DNA of 35,045 nucleotides. Source: Syntrophorhabdaceae bacterium PtaU1.Bin034. GTDB lineage: Bacteria; Desulfobacterota_G; Syntrophorhabdia; Syntrophorhabdales; WCHB1-27. Both the position numbers and the translations under genes were made by a program. The notes beneath the pieces were generated by a model. It did no database searches. It was not told the origin of the DNA and was given only the letters and a program-made list of their open reading frames with translations. Each line of letters begins with the position of its first letter. Within the stretch, counting starts at the first letter, position 1. The stretch is from assembly GCA_002067405.1 (NCBI GenBank), contig MVRP01000026.1, positions 1 through 35,045 on the forward strand, written 5' to 3'. Below are positions 1-7,012 of the stretch, piece by piece.

Positions 1-169
1 CTCCTATATCTCTCTCATCGGACCCCAATCCGGCAAGATAGACCGAAAGGGTGGGTATAAGAGCGAAGCAGGCAACGAGAAAAGTGAACAATGCAAAAAA
101 CCCCAGAACGAAATCAGGGGTAAGTATGGTTCGCATCGATTGTCGGGAAATGCTTTCTTGATCATGCAT
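1..169 (-). CDS. MFS transporter, N-terminal fragment cut by window edge
   Basis: The minus strand is open from an ATG at 169 (an in-frame TAA lies just upstream) to the window edge and gives 56 residues. After a polar N-terminus (MHDQESISRQSMRT) comes a hydrophobic helix of about 20 residues, then SVYLAGLGSDERDIG. A first transmembrane helix followed by a Y-L-x-x-L-G ... IG loop is the usual start of major facilitator superfamily permeases. A second in-frame ATG at 136 is an alternative start, and neither has a good ribosome-binding site. It is divergent from the plus-strand genes to its right. The substrate cannot be guessed because helices 2-12 are outside the window. Confidence 0.6.
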   Translation of the reverse strand, partial: MHDQESISRQSMRTILTPDFVLGFFALFTFLVACFALIPTLSVYLAGLGSDERDIG

Positions 170-466
170 GGCGGCTTAGTATTTTTACCTCAGTGCCTCT
201 TAATTCAACCAATTGATCGGCAGACTCGTCATGAGAAATGGGAGAACGATCTTCAGTCTCCGTCGCCACTCCTTGTAGTCGGGTATAAGCCGCTCTACCC
301 AGTCAATAACGTAAAGAGTCTTACCCGCTTGCTTACTGTCATCCTTCCATTCCGGGATTATAATTTAAAATACTCGTTGTTGTTCCTGCAATGGCTGGAG
401 GATCGCTGGCGCAGCCGCAACAGCCCTAAGTGGAACCAGAGATGCTCATCGAAGGAGGGAAAAGCG
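170..466. other. Intergenic region between divergent genes
   Basis: These 297 bases separate the minus-strand MFS fragment from the plus-strand ORF at 467. An open frame runs through most of it but lacks a ribosome-binding site and reads as non-protein-like. A perfect TATAAT hexamer at 359-364 could be a -10 box for the gene at 467. The only upstream partner I see, TTACTG, sits 20 bases away, which is too far for a confident promoter. Confidence 0.4.
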
Positions 467-793
467 ATGGAAAACCGATGGTCTTACAAGGAGTACCAAA
501 TTGATACTGGATTGAAGCCGGGAAGCAGCCATTTTCAGTATTTCTATGTCGTGTCCAAGGACGGGCAAAAGAAATCGAACTACTGTATCTGGATAGAGGA
601 CGAGGCTCTCTCACGCTTTGGATCATCGAGAAATTTTGATTCTATTATCTCGTCTCAAAGAGCGACCTGGGACAAGTGGGTCAAAGGAAAGATAGATGGG
701 GGCGACTTCCGGAACAAGGTGCTGAAGTTCGAAAAGGACGGAGAGAAGGAAATCGATTTGTCGGAGATGTCGGCCCATCTCTCAATGGAGTAG
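467..793 (+). CDS. Small protein of unknown function, 108 aa
   Basis: The start is fixed by a strong GGAGGG seven bases upstream of the ATG at 467. The same frame is open much further upstream but has no other ribosome-binding site. The product is 108 residues, polar and charged, with no signal peptide or transmembrane helix, so it is probably cytoplasmic. Aromatic residues cluster around FQYFYVV (about 23-29) and YCIWIED (about 39-45). The second half has a W-x-K-W-V-K-G-K-I-D-x-G-D-F-R segment followed by an acidic, lysine-rich tail. I do not recognise the family. About 100 bases separate it from the outer-membrane gene at 895, so co-transcription is possible but unproven. Confidence 0.6.
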   Translation: MENRWSYKEYQIDTGLKPGSSHFQYFYVVSKDGQKKSNYCIWIEDEALSRFGSSRNFDSIISSQRATWDKWVKGKIDGGDFRNKVLKFEKDGEKEIDLSEMSAHLSME

Positions 794-894
794 GGACAGT
801 ACAGCCCGTGGCAACAGTTGAAAGCTGCTGCCCCTGCTACTCCGAAAATAAAAGCGGCAATGAAGCACTATTATCACCGGCAAAGGGGGAAACC

Positions 895-1761
895 ATGGGA
901 GAGCTTAAGAGAGGATTCGTTCTGACCGCGGCCATGTGGATGCTTATCGGTCTTCTTGCCCTGCCTTCGTATGGGCAGGTAAAGAGCGGGAACCCCTCTC
1001 CGGGCCGGAAAGCCGGCAACGAATGGGAGTTTACCGTGGCCCCCTATGCCTGGCTGGCCGGCATATCCGGCGACACCACAGTAAAAGACCGCACGGTGCA
1101 CACGTCGGTCAAATTCAGGGACCTCCTGAAGGACCTCGATTTTGGAGCTCAAGCACAGATCGAGGCCCGGAAAGGAAAATGGGGCATGTTCCTCCAGCCG
1201 AACTACCTGAAGATTACCCCTACGGCCGGTGTGAGCAGGCCGGCAAACATGGATATCCTGCAGGGTGGACCAGCCGTCCGTGAAGCGGACGTCCGCCTCG
1301 ATTCTCGGACACTGATACTGGAATTCGGCGGGTTCTACCGGGTCGCCGATGTATCTCTCGGCCCCAACAGGCAATGTCCTGTCTCATTCGACGTATTGGC
1401 GGGCGGGCGGTACTGGTACGTGCAGAACCACATTTCACTGAATCTTCCACAGGGAGGTGTTTCCTTCAGTGATACGTCCTACGGTAACATCATTGATCCG
1501 ATAATCGGCTTGCGCATGGCGTCCCATCTCACCCCGAAATTTTTTGTCACCTTACGGGGAGATGCGGGAGGCTTCGGTGTCTCCAGCAATTCGTCACACA
1601 TCAGTTGGAACGGGGTTGGTACCGTCGGCTACGATATCTCGCCGTGTGCGAGCATAGTTGCCGGCTACCGGTACCTGTACATAAACTACAGCCCCAGCGG
1701 GGGTGCAGGTCTCAAAGCCAGCATGCAAGGCCCTTTGATAGGTTTCTCGCGAAAATTCTAA
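895..1761 (+). CDS. Outer-membrane beta-barrel protein, 288 aa
   Basis: The ATG at 895 follows GGGGGAAACC and begins a classic signal peptide: basic MGELKRG, a hydrophobic stretch, then ALPSYGQ as the likely cleavage region near residue 25. The mature part alternates hydrophobic and polar residues and opens with EWEFTVAPYAWLAGISG, a pattern common in uncharacterised outer-membrane barrels. It ends in Phe (FSRKF), the usual C-terminal signal for the BAM insertion machinery. There are many Gly/Tyr/Trp residues (for example GGRYWYVQNH and AGYRYLYINY). It probably sits in the outer membrane as a small channel or structural barrel; the ligand is unknown. The open frame extends upstream to 676, but that part lacks a ribosome-binding site. 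Confidence 0.75.
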   Translation: MGELKRGFVLTAAMWMLIGLLALPSYGQVKSGNPSPGRKAGNEWEFTVAPYAWLAGISGDTTVKDRTVHTSVKFRDLLKDLDFGAQAQIEARKGKWGMFLQPNYLKITPTAGVSRPANMDILQGGPAVREADVRLDSRTLILEFGGFYRVADVSLGPNRQCPVSFDVLAGGRYWYVQNHISLNLPQGGVSFSDTSYGNIIDPIIGLRMASHLTPKFFVTLRGDAGGFGVSSNSSHISWNGVGTVGYDISPCASIVAGYRYLYINYSPSGGAGLKASMQGPLIGFSRKF

Positions 1762-2408
1762 AGTGGCGGCGATGGATACTCGCTGTTAAGCTCTCCGGCT
1801 CTATGCATACCTCTTTCCTGGACCTTGGCTGAAAGAAAAGTCAGCTTCCCGCCGCTGAGAAAAAAGACTACCCGCACAAATCTCCGCCCGACCGGCTCTA
1901 CCGGAACCCTTAAGTCCCGTGTCGGCATCCATGTAAGATTTCCGTTGCTTGAGCGTTTCCTGTCTGCCCAGCCTTTCTTTGCACATTCATCGATGGAAAA
2001 GTAACGATTTGATGGCACGGAATTCCAGGCAAGGTCTTTTCATTGAGAAGCAGAGACATTAATTTGGTATTGGAAAAGGGAGGACCGGTCGCGCATGAGA
2101 CCATAGGGGTTTCGATCGAAGCGACGGCATGATTTCTCTTCGAGTATTGGGGGGATGGGGGGATGACGGGTAGCGGGTAGAAACGGAAAACCGGACCGAG
2201 AAAAGAATGCTCCGCGAGATGGCCGTACACGCGGCAGTCGCAGGCAACGGCGGTAGCGTGGATAGAATAGACGCCAATGCGAGGGCTGCCCATACTATAA
2301 TAATAACCAAACGAAGTTTCAAAATGAGGAAGATTATTCCATCGAGAAGCTCGACGGCTATCGCAGGCCGCCCTGTACTATAAGCCATGCTGCGAGGGAG
2401 GAAACCTG
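1762..2408. other. Long region without a convincing gene
   Basis: About 650 bases lie between the beta-barrel gene and the small GTG ORF at 2409. Several open frames exist on both strands, but none has a ribosome-binding site and a protein-like sequence together. An 86-codon minus frame at 1758-2018 begins with GTG and is the best of them. On the plus strand, protein-like stretches occur in different frames between about 2219 and 2408, which could mean a decayed gene. A G-rich block lies at 2149-2177. I see no tRNA, terminator or repeat family here. Confidence 0.5.
2149..2177 (+). other. G-quadruplex-type motif
   Basis: Four G-tracts, G6, G6, G3 and G3, are separated by spacers of 2, 5 and 4 bases. 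This matches the usual G3+N1-7 pattern for intramolecular quadruplexes. It lies in a gene-free stretch about 260 bases before the small ORF at 2409. Folding and function are not shown. Confidence 0.5.
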
Positions 2409-2534
2409 GTGTACGCCGTAGTACCGGCGCCCCGAGATACCAGGGGACGGGTAGCCGCTGAGGCGATCCTTCACGCCGTCGACCACCTCAAGGCTACTAC
2501 GGACAACGATGACCACAACGATGACCACACATGA
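2409..2534 (+). CDS. Small ORF (41 aa) with Asp/His-rich tail
   Basis: A GTG at 2409 lies seven bases after a good GGAGG and opens 41 codons ending in TGA at 2532-2534. The first 30 residues look amphipathic and protein-like, with AAEAILHAVDHLKA as a probable helix. The last ten residues are almost entirely Asp, Asn and His (DNDDHNDDHT), a composition seen in metal-binding tails. The 3' end overlaps the start of the DUF1622 gene, so the two may be translationally coupled. It may instead be the last piece of a frameshifted older gene, since the same region upstream shows protein-like runs in the other two frames. I do not recognise a family. Confidence 0.4.
   Translation: MYAVVPAPRDTRGRVAAEAILHAVDHLKATTDNDDHNDDHT
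2506..2529. repeat. Two perfect 12-bp tandem units
   Basis: ACGATGACCACA is repeated twice in a row (2506-2517 and 2518-2529). Each unit contains an ATG, at 2509 and 2521, in the DUF1622 frame. The duplication creates the MTTTMTT N-terminus and, in the other frame, the Asp/His tail of the preceding small ORF. Confidence 0.8.
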
Positions 2535-2910
2535 CGCAATCGGCGCGACCAATAGGATCAGGGATGTCATCGAGAGCAGCGCTCTCGGTATCGAAACCCT
2601 GGCGGTGGCGATCATCCTGGTCGCTATTGTCCACGGGACCGTTCGCTACCTGATCCGGAGAAAAAGGGTCTCACCCGCCGAGGCCTACTCGTCGTATAAG
2701 GTTCAGCTCGGCAAAGGACTCCTTCTGGGGTTGGAACTCCTCGTGGCGGCCGATATAGTTCGGACGGTGGCGCTCAACCCGACCTCGACCAATGTCGCCA
2801 TACTCGGTCTTCTCGTGCTCATCCGGACCTTTCTCAGCTGGTCTCTCGTCGTGGAGATTGAGGGTCGCTGGCCCTGGCAGAGGAAGGAAGGGACCGGTCG
2901 TGGACAATGA
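2509..2910 (+). CDS. DUF1622 family inner-membrane protein
   Basis: The 133-residue product has an N-terminal helix (about 25-47, LGIETLAVAIILVAIVHG), a basic loop (YLIRRKR), a second helix (about 70-90, GKGLLLGLELLVAADIVRTV) and a third (about 95-112). It ends in WSLVVEIEGRWPWQR. The order LGLELLVAADI, ALNPT and IRTFLSWSLVVEIEGRWPW is characteristic of DUF1622, small integral membrane proteins of unknown role found widely in bacteria. The start is ambiguous between the ATGs at 2509 and 2521, which lie in a 12-bp tandem repeat; the family match begins after both. It overlaps the 41-residue ORF upstream and is followed after 86 bases by another small membrane protein. Confidence 0.8.
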   Translation: MTTTMTTHDAIGATNRIRDVIESSALGIETLAVAIILVAIVHGTVRYLIRRKRVSPAEAYSSYKVQLGKGLLLGLELLVAADIVRTVALNPTSTNVAILGLLVLIRTFLSWSLVVEIEGRWPWQRKEGTGRGQ

Positions 2911-2996
2911 CCGTTGCCTGGCCTGAGAAACAGCTGCCGGGTGGCAGGTAGAGATAAAGGCGGGCGCGACTCGTACGGCAAAAGGAGATAACGATC

Positions 2997-3374
2997 ATGG
3001 AAGAGTGGCTCTCCCGGATAGCTGAAAATCTCGTCGACCGTGTCAGCGGTCCCATGAAGTTCCGGTTGCTGCTCCAGCCCCTGATGGCCGTCATCTTCGC
3101 GGTGCGCTCCGGACTGAAGGACGCCAGGGAAGGCCGGCCGCCTTACTTCTGGGCCCTCTTTAGTGACCCTCAGCATAGGAGGGAGATGGTGCAAGACGGG
3201 TGGAAGTCCGTGGGCCGCGTCTTCATCCTTGGCATCGTCATGGACGCCATCTACCAGATCATCGTGCTCCGCTGGTTTTATCCGCTGGAGGCGCTCGTCG
3301 TGGCCGTCGTCCTCGCCATCGTCCCCTATATCCTGGTCCGCGGGCCGGTAAACCGGATCGCCCGGCGGAAGTGA
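2997..3374 (+). CDS. Conserved small membrane protein, 125 aa
   Basis: The ATG at 2997 follows AAAGGAG with good spacing. The N-terminal 40 residues are amphipathic and contain FRLLLQPLMAVIFAVRSG. A middle loop, DAREGRPPYFWALFSDPQHRRE, precedes two hydrophobic helices (about 72-90 and 95-113), and the C-terminus is basic (RGPVNRIARRK), suggesting a cytoplasmic end. I have the impression that this arrangement recurs in uncharacterised bacterial proteins, but I cannot name a family. It sits between the DUF1622 and SYLF genes on the same strand, so it may share an envelope or stress role; that is only inference. Confidence 0.7.
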   Translation: MEEWLSRIAENLVDRVSGPMKFRLLLQPLMAVIFAVRSGLKDAREGRPPYFWALFSDPQHRREMVQDGWKSVGRVFILGIVMDAIYQIIVLRWFYPLEALVVAVVLAIVPYILVRGPVNRIARRK

Positions 3375-3431
3375 GAGGAAAACTCTGATAAACCGGACGA
3401 CATTCTGATGGCCACCTGACCCAGCTCAGCC

Positions 3432-3465
3432 TTGACGTGCATATCCGAGGTGCTTACTTATTTAT
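3432..3465 (+). promoter_or_regulatory. Possible promoter for the SYLF gene
   Basis: TTGACG at 3432-3437 is a good -35 box. An A/T-rich stretch around 3455-3470 could hold the -10 element, but no hexamer close to TATAAT falls at the ideal spacing. It lies 60 bases before the ATG at 3497. Confidence 0.3.
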
Positions 3466-3496
3466 TATTATTTACGTTTGCAAAAGGAGGCATTCC

Positions 3497-4066
3497 ATGA
3501 AGAGGGCATCAGGACAAACCAAATTCTATGTAATGATACTGCTATTGCTTCCCCTCGCCCTTTTGATCTTCTGCCCGGGCTCATCGTCAGGAGCGACGGC
3601 CAAGGAAATCGACACCAGCGCCGATGTAGCCATTCAGCAATTCGAGCAGGAGGTTGGAGGCGGACGGGAATTGATCGACCGGGCGGCCGGAGTGCTGATC
3701 TTCCCCCGGGTGACGAAGGCGGGGCTCGGAATAGGCGGTGAGTATGGCGAGGGTGCTTTGAGAGTGGCCGGCAAGACAGTCGACTACTACAGTATCGGAG
3801 CGGCTTCTTTCGGTTTTCAAGCGGGTGCCCAAAGACGAAGCGTCCTGATAGCTTTTATGGATTCCTCGGCCCTTGAACGATTTCGACAGGGATCAGGGTT
3901 CAAGGTCGGTGGCGACATGTCCGTAGCCGTGCTGAAGATGGGGGCAAGCGGCAGAATTGATACGTCAACGATAAACCAGCCCGTCGTCGGGATTGTTTTC
4001 GGGGAAAAAGGGTTGATGTACAACCTGACCTTGGAAGGTTCAAAGATAACGAAACTTCAAAAATAA
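3497..4066 (+). CDS. Exported SYLF/YSC84-domain lipid-binding protein
   Basis: AAAAGGAGG lies six bases before the ATG at 3497. The 189-residue product starts with a basic region and a hydrophobic segment (about 11-27, VMILLLLPLALLIFC), a signal peptide or lipoprotein-like export signal. The mature part carries the SYLF (YSC84) pattern: AAGVLIFPRVTKAGLGIGGEYGEG, then a G-x-x-x-Y-Y-S-I-G-A-A-S-F-G-F-Q-A-G block, FKVGGDMSVAVLK and GIVFGEKGLMYNLTLEGSKITKL at the end. SYLF proteins bind phosphoinositides in eukaryotes, while the bacterial members are periplasmic or surface proteins of unclear function. A Cys at about residue 28 (FCPGSSSG) is not a clean lipobox, so lipidation is uncertain. Confidence 0.85.
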   Translation: MKRASGQTKFYVMILLLLPLALLIFCPGSSSGATAKEIDTSADVAIQQFEQEVGGGRELIDRAAGVLIFPRVTKAGLGIGGEYGEGALRVAGKTVDYYSIGAASFGFQAGAQRRSVLIAFMDSSALERFRQGSGFKVGGDMSVAVLKMGASGRIDTSTINQPVVGIVFGEKGLMYNLTLEGSKITKLQK

Positions 4067-4309
4067 CACCCCGTGATGATGATCAGGAATATCGGCAGCC
4101 GGTAATGACCGTAGCTTCGGAAGGCTGATCCGACTGAATGGCAAGCTGTGTCAATCGCCCGTCACGCCGCATAACATCGCATCACCACATATGGTTTCTG
4201 TACGCATCCCTCTCGACAATTAAAAAAGAGTTCCACGGGCCGGGCACCGCCAGGCGGTCGCGTGGAGGGGGCGACGCGAGCCCCATTGATAGGACTAAAA
4301 GGGACCACC

Positions 4310-5302
4310 ATGAAGCACATCACCCTGAAAATACTGTCCTTTGCCATCATCCTAACGGCGTCTTTCGCCAATATCGCGCGAGCGGCCGACGCGCTTCCAT
4401 CGTGGAATGACACCACATCCAAAAGGGCCGTTGTCACGTTTGTCGAAAAGGTCACGACAGCAGGGAGCCCTGACTTCGTGCCTCCCGATGAACGGATTGC
4501 GGTCTTCGACAACGACGGCACCCTCTGGGCCGAGCAGCCGGTCTACTTCCAGTTTGCCTTCGCCCTGGACCGGGTGAAGGCTCTTGCGCCCCGACATCCG
4601 GAGTGGAAGGAGAAAGAACCCTTCGCTTCCCTCCTCAAGGGCGACCTCAAGGGCGTGCTGGCCCAGGGAGAGAAAGGGCTGGCCGAGATCCTCGCAGTAA
4701 CCCACGCCGGGATGACAACGGAGGAGTTCGACGCGATCGTCAAGGACTGGCTGGCCACGGCGCGCCATCCGAGGTTCCGGCGTCCCTATACCGACCTGGC
4801 CTACCAGCCCATGCTCGAACTGCTCGCTTACCTGCGGGCAAACGGCTTCAAAACCTTTATCGTCTCCGGCGGCGGCGTGGAGTTCATGCGGGCCTTCGCC
4901 GAAAAGGTCTACGGCATCCCACCCGAGCAGGTGGTGGGCAGCTCGGGGAAACAGAGGTTCGAGTTGCGAGACGGCACGCCCGTGCTGCTGAAATTGCCAT
5001 CCGTAGACTTCGTCGACGACAAAGACGGCAAACCGGTAGGGATCCAGAGATTCATCGGCAGGCGCCCTATTTTCGCGTTCGGCAACTCCGACGGCGACCT
5101 GCAGATGCTGCAATGGACCGCAGCGGGCAGCGGGATGCGGTTCATGGGCCTCGTCCATCACACCGACGCGGAACGCGAGTGGGCGTACGACAGGGAATCC
5201 CATATCGGCACGCTGGATAAGGCCCTCGATGAGGCACAAGCCCGGGGCTGGACCGTGGTGGACATGGAGGCGGGCTGGAACAGGATTTTCCCTTGGCCTT
5301 AA
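4310..5302 (+). CDS. Exported HAD-superfamily phosphatase-like hydrolase
   Basis: The 330-residue product begins with a signal peptide (MKHITLK, a hydrophobic run, and ANIARAADA with cleavage near residue 25). HAD motif I is VFDNDGT at about 65-71, with the nucleophile in the D-x-D-x-T arrangement. Motif II is FIVSGGG, and the late acidic motif is FGNSDGD, as in phosphoserine-phosphatase-like members. A helical cap of about 110 residues separates motifs I and II. It is therefore probably a periplasmic phosphomonoesterase; the substrate is unknown. It lies 41 bases upstream of the DUF1254/DUF1214 gene and is likely co-transcribed. The frame is open upstream to 4262, but the ATG at 4310 is where the signal peptide starts. 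Confidence 0.8.
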   Translation: MKHITLKILSFAIILTASFANIARAADALPSWNDTTSKRAVVTFVEKVTTAGSPDFVPPDERIAVFDNDGTLWAEQPVYFQFAFALDRVKALAPRHPEWKEKEPFASLLKGDLKGVLAQGEKGLAEILAVTHAGMTTEEFDAIVKDWLATARHPRFRRPYTDLAYQPMLELLAYLRANGFKTFIVSGGGVEFMRAFAEKVYGIPPEQVVGSSGKQRFELRDGTPVLLKLPSVDFVDDKDGKPVGIQRFIGRRPIFAFGNSDGDLQMLQWTAAGSGMRFMGLVHHTDAEREWAYDRESHIGTLDKALDEAQARGWTVVDMEAGWNRIFPWP

Positions 5303-5343
5303 GCAAACCCAGGACAAGACTTAACACAAAAAAGAGAGGAATC

Positions 5344-6852
5344 ATGGCTAACAAAGCAAAGGCTAAAAAGACAATCCCGAACCTTCCCTACACCGCGCGT
5401 GCTTTCAACCCCGCGCACGCCGACCTGGCGCGCTCGGGCGGCGTCCCCGCGAGGCTTGCCAACGAAGCCTATGTCGAGGCCCTCGCCCGCATCATTTACT
5501 ACTGGGCCTATGCCGCGGTCGATCAGCGGGGCCGCCACGGAATGTGGGAGATGGCGAAGGACGGGCCGGGTCTGATGTTCGGGATCCTCCCGGGCTCTCC
5601 CAAAAACATGACCGGCGGCATCAACGACTATCTCCCGGCTTCGCAGCGTTTTGTCGTGACGCCGAACAACGACACCTTCTACGGCCCCGGCTTCGCCGAT
5701 CTCGCGGACGAGCCCGCGGTTATCCAGACCCCTACCAATGCACCGGCAGGTCATTACTGGACCATCCAGATCGTTGACGCCTTCAGCAACGTCATCCATC
5801 AGATCGGTTCCGCGTCACGAAGGCCGGGCGGAAAATTCCTGCTGGTGGGCCCGGAGTGGGAAGGCGAAAAGCCGGAAGGCTTCATCGACATCCTGAGAGT
5901 GCCCACGAACTATGCGGGGGTCTTCGGCCGCAGCTTTGCGGCCCGTACCCCGGAGGCGAAGGCGAGGGCAATCGCCGTCCTCAACGAGACCGGTATGTAT
6001 CCGCTGAGCCAAAACCGATCCGGCCAGCGCAACTTCGACGTCGATTCCGTGGCGAAGAACAAGATCTATCCGCCGGGGGTGACTGCCGAGATGCTCGCGG
6101 CCGACCCCGATATGGCGCGGCCCGAATGGGTCGTGCCCACAAGGTTCTGGGAAGATCTGAAAGGCGTGCTGGACGACAACCCGACGGTCGGCGAAGGGGA
6201 CGGGTCCATGGCGGACCAGGCGCGGGCACTCGTTGCGCTCTACGGCTCCGGCCCGACATGGAAGGCCCTGCTCGACCGCGTGGCCCTTGCCGCCGATACC
6301 GCCCTCCATGAAAGCGGCCTCTATCACCAGGTCGGCGTCGAGTGCGGCAACGGCTGGCAGAGGCAGGAAAACGGCGGTGTATGGGGGACCGACTGGTTCG
6401 GTCGGGCCCTCGCTGCCAAGGTTTACATCTACGTCAACGACTACCGCGAGGCCATGTACATGATCCGCGGCACCGACTCGGACGGCAACCTGCTCCACGG
6501 CACACGCCGTTACACGATAACCTTCCCAAAGGACGGACTGCCCCCGGTCGACCGGTCCCGCGGCGGCTTCTGGTCGCTCACCATGTACGACCGGGAGTAT
6601 TTCATGCTCCCGAGACCGCCGAACGGCCGCACCAACGTCGGTACTGTCTCCCTTGACGCCGACGAGCTGAAGTTCGCGGGGGACGGCTCCCTGACCATTC
6701 ACATGGACGCCGAACCTCCTGCCGATGCTGTTGGGCGTGCAAACTGGCTCCCGTCGCCGGCGGACCAGTTCGCGCTGATCGTCCGTGCATACGTACCGAC
6801 AGAGGCGCTTCTGGAAGGGAGCTACACGCTTCCGAACGTGGAGCGGCAATAA
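5344..6852 (+). CDS. DUF1254/DUF1214 domain protein
   Basis: AGAGGA precedes the ATG at 5344. The 502-residue product has an N-terminal DUF1254 region (about 30-190; YYWAYAAVDQRG, TPNNDTFYGPGFADL, HYWTIQIVDAFSNVIHQIG) and a C-terminal DUF1214 region (about 370-500; TFPKDGLPPVDRSRGGFWSL, MYDREYFM and SLTIHMDAEPP). Both domains are known from large uncharacterised bacterial proteins, many of them exported. This copy begins MANKAKAKKTIPNLPYT and has no signal peptide, so as drawn it is cytoplasmic. It follows the HAD gene by 41 bases and precedes the sulfatase by 160. The function is unknown; an enzymatic role on a sulfated or phosphorylated substrate is only a guess from the neighbours. Confidence 0.85.
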   Translation: MANKAKAKKTIPNLPYTARAFNPAHADLARSGGVPARLANEAYVEALARIIYYWAYAAVDQRGRHGMWEMAKDGPGLMFGILPGSPKNMTGGINDYLPASQRFVVTPNNDTFYGPGFADLADEPAVIQTPTNAPAGHYWTIQIVDAFSNVIHQIGSASRRPGGKFLLVGPEWEGEKPEGFIDILRVPTNYAGVFGRSFAARTPEAKARAIAVLNETGMYPLSQNRSGQRNFDVDSVAKNKIYPPGVTAEMLAADPDMARPEWVVPTRFWEDLKGVLDDNPTVGEGDGSMADQARALVALYGSGPTWKALLDRVALAADTALHESGLYHQVGVECGNGWQRQENGGVWGTDWFGRALAAKVYIYVNDYREAMYMIRGTDSDGNLLHGTRRYTITFPKDGLPPVDRSRGGFWSLTMYDREYFMLPRPPNGRTNVGTVSLDADELKFAGDGSLTIHMDAEPPADAVGRANWLPSPADQFALIVRAYVPTEALLEGSYTLPNVERQ

Positions 6853-6871
6853 CGACCAAAGGAGCACGGTT

Positions 6872-6913
6872 ATGAAGAACGAACGCACGATGCGGATCCC
6901 GAAGACATCGTGA
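6872..6913 (+). CDS. Micro-ORF (13 aa) with strong ribosome-binding site
   Basis: AAAGGAG lies seven bases before an ATG at 6872, but the frame stops after 13 codons (MKNERTMRIPKTS). It sits between the DUF1254 gene and the sulfatase. It could be a leader peptide or the stub of a deleted gene. No family can be assigned. Confidence 0.3.
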   Translation: MKNERTMRIPKTS

Positions 6914-6932
6914 AGGGGAAGTGATAAATCGC

Positions 6933-6961
6933 TTGTCGGCAGGTCTTATCCACACTATCTG
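6933..6961 (+). promoter_or_regulatory. Weak promoter candidate for the sulfatase
   Basis: TTGTCG (6933-6938) and TATCTG (6956-6961) are 17 bases apart and lie 50 bases before the sulfatase ATG. The spacing is ideal but the hexamers match only 4/6 and 3/6. Confidence 0.25.
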
Positions 6962-7012
6962 CGGCAAAAGGCAATTCTTTTGACATTACCGAACAAAAAA
7001 GGAGGACACATC

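Noticed and set aside
1758..2018. An 86-codon minus ORF starting with GTG
   Set aside because: Reads somewhat protein-like, but has no ribosome-binding site and no recognisable family; kept only as a note in the gene-free region.
4246..4258. Palindrome ACCGCC-A-GGCGGT before the HAD gene
   Set aside because: Short, no T-run and not near a promoter; too likely by chance in G+C-rich sequence.
4352..5317. A 321-codon minus frame opposite the HAD gene
   Set aside because: Shadow of the G+C-rich HAD coding sequence; composition is Arg/Gly/Val-rich without protein-like motifs.
5815..6888. A 357-codon minus frame opposite the DUF1254 gene
   Set aside because: Shadow frame; the plus strand has both known domains and a ribosome-binding site.
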